Source: Phycisphaerales bacterium (GTDB lineage: Bacteria; Planctomycetota; Phycisphaerae; Phycisphaerales; UBA1924). Taken from it: a stretch of 49,206 nucleotides of DNA. Every line of letters begins with the position of its first letter. The stretch's first letter is position 1. The stretch is taken from the NCBI GenBank assembly GCA_026647565.1, contig JAPKGU010000006.1:1-49206 (forward strand). The letters run 5' to 3'. The position numbers and the translations under genes were made by a program. The notes beneath the pieces were generated by a model that was not told the origin of the DNA, made no database searches, and saw nothing but the letters and a program-made list of their open reading frames with translations. Below, one piece after another: positions 46,146 through 49,206 of this stretch.

Positions 46146-46815
46146 GGCGGTGTGCCTCGATGATCGACAGCAGCCAGGGGCCGAAGTCGGGCTTTGGGAT
46201 CGGACGTTCGGTCGAGCAGGATGCGCCGGAGCTTGAGATCACGGTCGCCTCGATCGTGGGGCCGTCCATGGTCTCAAGAGGATTTGCGACGATGAGGTCA
46301 AGCGACTTTCGTTCGAGCTTTGACCTGGCGGAAGCGATCATCTCATCGCGGGGTTCGAGTGCGAAGCCGACAAACGTCTGGTCGGGTCTGCGACATCGGG
46401 AGACACCCGCGAGCAGGTCGGGCGTGGGCTCGAGTTCGAGGACCATTCGCTCGCCGGTCCGACGGCGTTTGCCGGCGAGCAGGTCGGGTGTCACACTGGG
46501 TCTGTAATCCGCAACGGCGGCGGCCATGACGAGCACGTCGCACCAGGGCGCGTGTGCCGCAAGCGCGGCACCGAGGTCGGCACACGTGCGGAACCGAACG
46601 ACCTCCACACGCGAATCGAAGGCGGTCTGACAGGTCGGTCCGAGCAGAAGCCGCACGTCCCAGTCTCTTTCGGCGGCGCTGTTGGCGAGCGCGACGCCCA
46701 GCCGTCCCGAGGACCGGTTTCCGATGTATCGAACCGCATCAATCGGCTCGTGCGTCGGACCGGCGGTGATGAGGAGTCTGGGATTGGCGGCTGGAGATTC
46801 AGGCGATGGGATCAC
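46135..46815 (-). CDS. coaB: Phosphopantothenate-cysteine ligase (CoaB) domain protein
   Basis: 226 residues. LLITAGPTHEPIDAVRYIGNRSSGR contains the ITAGPT-x-E-x-I-D signature; AAAVADYRPS and ERKSLDLIVANPLE are conserved later blocks. It joins cysteine to 4'-phosphopantothenate in CoA synthesis. The usual CoaC flavoprotein half is missing, so CoaC must be separate. I chose GTG 46815 because GGAG is 6 nt upstream and the ITAGPT strand then starts about 12 residues in. Earlier in-frame starts up to 46941 would run into the pilB promoter. Confidence 0.88.
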   Translation of the reverse strand: MIPSPESPAANPRLLITAGPTHEPIDAVRYIGNRSSGRLGVALANSAAERDWDVRLLLGPTCQTAFDSRVEVVRFRTCADLGAALAAHAPWCDVLVMAAAVADYRPSVTPDLLAGKRRRTGERMVLELEPTPDLLAGVSRCRRPDQTFVGFALEPRDEMIASARSKLERKSLDLIVANPLETMDGPTIEATVISSSGASCSTERPIPKPDFGPWLLSIIEAHRHGR

Positions 46816-46906
46816 GAACGTCTCCACCAGTCGGATGGGGGCAGTCGGAAGTGGGTGGTCGGATGGGTGAACGAAGCGGGGCGGCGGGTCTTTGCGTTTT
46901 CCTTGT

Positions 46907-46935
46907 TTGATCGTAACGCCGCACCTCTGCATAAT
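46907..46935 (+). promoter_or_regulatory. Predicted promoter for pilB
   Basis: TTGATC (46907-46912), 17-bp spacer, CATAAT (46930-46935; five of six consensus bases). Start predicted near 46942, leaving a leader of about 90 nt before the pilB ATG. Confidence 0.6.
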
Positions 46936-46949
46936 CCGCACCCCGGACG

Positions 46950-46977
46950 GTCGGGAGGGTACCCCCGACGTTCGGGG
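46950..46977 (+). promoter_or_regulatory. pilB leader with two mutually exclusive stems
   Basis: Stem A pairs GTCGGG (46950-46955) with CCCGAC (46964-46969). Stem B pairs CCCCGA (46963-46968) with TCGGGG (46972-46977). They share the same middle strand, so only one can form. This is compatible with a structural switch or simply GC-rich chance; no ligand domain is seen. Confidence 0.35.
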
Positions 46978-47031
46978 TTCATACGATGGACTTTCTCTGC
47001 GCCCCTATTCGGGCGCTACGGAACACTTTGC

Positions 47032-48768
47032 ATGGCACGCTCCAGGAAGAAACTCGGTGACATCCTCGTCGGCTGGGGCGTGATCACGCCCGATCAGGCG
47101 GACAAGGCATCGACGATCGCGAAGGGTTCCGGCAAGCGTCTCGGCGAGGCGCTGGTTGAGGCGGGTTACGTGAAGGAAGACCAGGTCGCAAAGGCCCTGG
47201 CGAACCAGTTCGGCCTGGAGTTTGTTGACCTCAACTCGAACGGGGTGTCCGGGAAGATCGAGTTCGGGGCGATCCCGGAGGATCTGATCAAGCGATACAC
47301 GATCCTTCCCCTGGGCAAGAGCGGGAACCGTCTCTCGCTCGCGATCCACGATCCGATGGATCTGGAGCTGCTCGACATGCTCCGGTTCCGGTTGAACGTG
47401 GAGGTGGAACCAAAGGTCGCGGCCAAGAGCCAGATCCGGGCGTTCATCGAGAGCAAGGGCAAATCCCCGCTGGGCGCGGCGAAGATGGTCGAGCCAGGGG
47501 CCGCGCTCGTGACGGACTCGATCGATCGGTCCATCGACCGTTCGGTGGACCGCTCCGTGGACAAGTCGATCGACGTGGCGTCGGAGGACGCGCCGATCGT
47601 GAAGCTGTGCAACCGCATCATCATCGAGGCAGTGAAGATGCGGGCGTCGGACATCCACATCGAGCCGTTCGCGGACCGCGTGCGGCTGCGGTACCGGATC
47701 GACGGCGTGTGCATGGAGCGTGACAACCTGCCAAAGCGGATGCAGAACGCGGTGCTGAGCCGCATGAAGCTGATGGCGTCGATCAACATCGCGGAGAAGC
47801 GGATCCCGCAGGACGGGCGTATCAAGCTGCCCGTGGACGACAAGGTGATCGACTTCCGCGTGTCGTCTTGCCCGGTGTACCACGGCGAGTCGATCGTGCT
47901 GCGTATTCTGCGTCCGGACTCGGTGAGGATCGGCCTTGAGAATCTCGGATTCGAGGCGGAGAACCTCGCGATCTTCAACAAGATCATCCGGCGCCCGAAC
48001 GGCATCTTCCTGGTCACCGGGCCGACGGGTTCGGGAAAGACGACGACGCTGTACTCGGCGCTCGACGTGCTGAACCGGCCCGACCGCAAGATCATCACGG
48101 CGGAGGACCCGGTCGAGTACAACTTCGAGGGCATCAACCAGTGCCAGGTGCGAGACCACATCGGCCTGACGTTTCCGGCCATTCTGCGGTCGATGCTCCG
48201 ACAGGCGCCGAACATCATCCTCGTCGGCGAAATTCGTGACAAGGAGGTTGCTGAGATCGCGATCCAGGCGGCGCTCACGGGCCACCTGGTCTTCTCGACG
48301 CTGCACACGAACGACGCGCCGTCCGCCATCACACGTCTGATCGACATGGGGATGAAGCCGTTCCTGGTTGCCAGCTCGATCCAGGCCGTCATGGCGCAGC
48401 GGCTCATCCGGGTCCTGTGCAAGCACTGCAAGCGGATCGCGAAGCCCGAGGAACTCGATCCCAAGTACCTCGGCCTCACGGGCCTGACGATGGAGGAGGC
48501 GATCGGGAAGGTCCACGTGCCGGTCGGGTGCGCGGAGTGCAACAACACGGGCTATCGCGGGCGAAAGGCGATCTTCGAGATGATGGTGATGAACGCGGCG
48601 ATCCGCGATCTCGCGTTCAAGCTCGCGCCGATCTCCGAGTTGAGGAAGGCGGCGCTCGCGAACGGGATGCGGCCGCTTGTGTACGACGGAAAGCTGAAGA
48701 TTCTCGCGGGCACAACGACGCCGAACGAGATTGCCAACTCGACGCAGGTCGAGGGCGGCGGACACTAA
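47032..48768 (+). CDS. pilB: Type II/IV secretion ATPase PilB/GspE
   Basis: 578 residues. N-terminal GspE_N domain (LGDILVGWGVITPDQADKA, LANQFGLEFVDL). A low-complexity linker at about 163-181 is built from four I/V-D-R/K-S tetrads. Then the ATPase core: Walker A GPTGSGKTTTLYSAL, Asp box, Walker B ILVGEIRDKEVAEIA, His box LVFSTLHTNDAPSAITRL, and the zinc tetracysteine region CKHCKR and CAECNNTGYRGR. It powers pilus or pseudopilus assembly. The ATG at 47032 begins the conserved domain; its ribosome site is weak. The pilT start follows 51 bp after the stop. Confidence 0.95.
   Translation: MARSRKKLGDILVGWGVITPDQADKASTIAKGSGKRLGEALVEAGYVKEDQVAKALANQFGLEFVDLNSNGVSGKIEFGAIPEDLIKRYTILPLGKSGNRLSLAIHDPMDLELLDMLRFRLNVEVEPKVAAKSQIRAFIESKGKSPLGAAKMVEPGAALVTDSIDRSIDRSVDRSVDKSIDVASEDAPIVKLCNRIIIEAVKMRASDIHIEPFADRVRLRYRIDGVCMERDNLPKRMQNAVLSRMKLMASINIAEKRIPQDGRIKLPVDDKVIDFRVSSCPVYHGESIVLRILRPDSVRIGLENLGFEAENLAIFNKIIRRPNGIFLVTGPTGSGKTTTLYSALDVLNRPDRKIITAEDPVEYNFEGINQCQVRDHIGLTFPAILRSMLRQAPNIILVGEIRDKEVAEIAIQAALTGHLVFSTLHTNDAPSAITRLIDMGMKPFLVASSIQAVMAQRLIRVLCKHCKRIAKPEELDPKYLGLTGLTMEEAIGKVHVPVGCAECNNTGYRGRKAIFEMMVMNAAIRDLAFKLAPISELRKAALANGMRPLVYDGKLKILAGTTTPNEIANSTQVEGGGH
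47518..47574 (+). repeat. 12-bp tandem repeat encoding I/V-D-R/K-S tetrads in the pilB linker
   Basis: Four successive tetrads (IDRS, IDRS, VDRS, VDKS) followed by ID. The codons vary (atc/gtg, cgg/cgt/cgc, tcc/tcg), so the repeat is held at protein level. It lies between the N-terminal domain and the ATPase core. Confidence 0.8.
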
Positions 48769-48819
48769 GAGAAAGCACTCCGCGTCGCCAGCGGCCCGCG
48801 GAGCATCACGGAGCAGCGA

Positions 48820-49206
48820 ATGTCTTCCCAGGAATCCAGCCAGTCACAACGCGCCGGCCCCACCATGCAGATCGACCGTCTGCTCGATACGGTGGTGAAG
48901 CTGGGCGCATCGGACCTCCACCTCACGGTGAACCGTCGTCCGACCATCCGCCATCATGGACACCTCAAGGACCTTCAGACGAAGATCCTTGATTCCGACG
49001 ACATGGTCGGTCTGATGAAGTCCATCACGCCGGAGCGGAACCAGCAGGAGCTCCAGGAAGAGGGCGGCACGGACTTTGGCTTCGCAGGCCGCGGACATCG
49101 TCATCAACCTGCTGCGGATGACGCGGCGCCTGCCCGCGCCGCAAGAGCTGGGGGTGCAGGAGGTGGTGCCGCCACCCCCGCCAGCTCCCCCGATGCCCGA
49201 GGTCAA
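48820..49206 (+). CDS. pilT: PilT twitching/retraction ATPase, N-terminal part, disrupted near window end
   Basis: About the first 88 codons match PilT: MQIDRLLDTVVKLGASDLHLTV, then RRPTIRHHGHLKDL and EEGGTDFGFA. The normal continuation (F-G-x-x-x-R-F-R-V-S-V-F) is absent. From about 49087 the frame turns into Gly/Ala/Arg-rich text, whereas the next frame gives AADIVINLLRMTRRLPAP and a Pro-rich run. This is a rearrangement, frameshift or contig-end chimera. GGAG is 6 nt before the ATG. ATPase motifs would lie beyond the window. Confidence 0.75.
   Translation, partial: MSSQESSQSQRAGPTMQIDRLLDTVVKLGASDLHLTVNRRPTIRHHGHLKDLQTKILDSDDMVGLMKSITPERNQQELQEEGGTDFGFAGRGHRHQPAADDAAPARAARAGGAGGGAATPASSPDARGQ

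Overview
The window looks like chromosomal DNA from a high-GC planctomycete, most likely of the Phycisphaerae/Phycisphaerales type (inference). The signs are a prepilin-like protein with a GAFTLIELLVV N-terminus, a PEP-CTERM protein ending in an arginine-rich tail, a very large subtilase with an LEPR-XLL-like N-terminal motif (LEQRTLL), a short csrA, a futalosine-pathway mqnD, and few operons larger than four genes. I see no rRNA, tRNA, CRISPR array, transposase or phage structural module. About 45 protein genes fill the window, and many long open frames lie antisense to them because of the GC content.

Positions 1-9216 form an oxygen/energy-stress island. Leftward genes encode a D-lactate dehydrogenase (cut by the window edge), a macro-domain protein, a tandem universal stress protein, PEP synthase, an isopropanol-type Zn alcohol dehydrogenase, a DUF2934 protein and a two-CBS protein. 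A rightward pair encodes a FixL-like PAS histidine kinase, with the His and Arg expected of a haem-PAS oxygen sensor, and a NarL/FixJ-type regulator. The same palindrome, GCGGAA-N2-TTCCGC, lies exactly 53 bp upstream of the start codons of the two lead genes, the stress protein and the CBS gene. I read this as an operator defining a small local regulon.

Positions 9300-20010 are mixed housekeeping and surface genes: a secreted S74-chaperone protein, an MSOX/SolA-type oxidase overlapping thpR, ndk and csrA around a bidirectional terminator, a NifU-like scaffold, a prepilin-like protein, TerC next to a TerB/DUF697 protein, a ribosome hibernation factor, a PGPGW membrane protein and a PEP-CTERM protein.

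Positions 20277-36909 are a catabolic region that fits branched-chain 2-oxoacid and acyl-CoA breakdown: 2-oxoacid dehydrogenase E1alpha, E1beta and E2, acyl-CoA dehydrogenase, three enoyl-CoA hydratase-family proteins, HMG-CoA lyase and a fused B12-binding/MeaB-type GTPase. It is interrupted by a 1781-residue subtilase. Between the E1beta and E2 genes sits a tiny element: a four-helix-bundle (23S rRNA IVS-type) gene enclosed by 32-bp imperfect inverted repeats.

Positions 37013-49206 carry a SpoIIE-type phosphatase, an MqnD-FAH read-through fusion, a LemA pair, smpB, an isolated atpC, a FecCD permease, truD, an RluA-methyltransferase fusion, coaB, and pilB followed by the start of pilT. The pilT homology stops abruptly about 120 bp before the window end.
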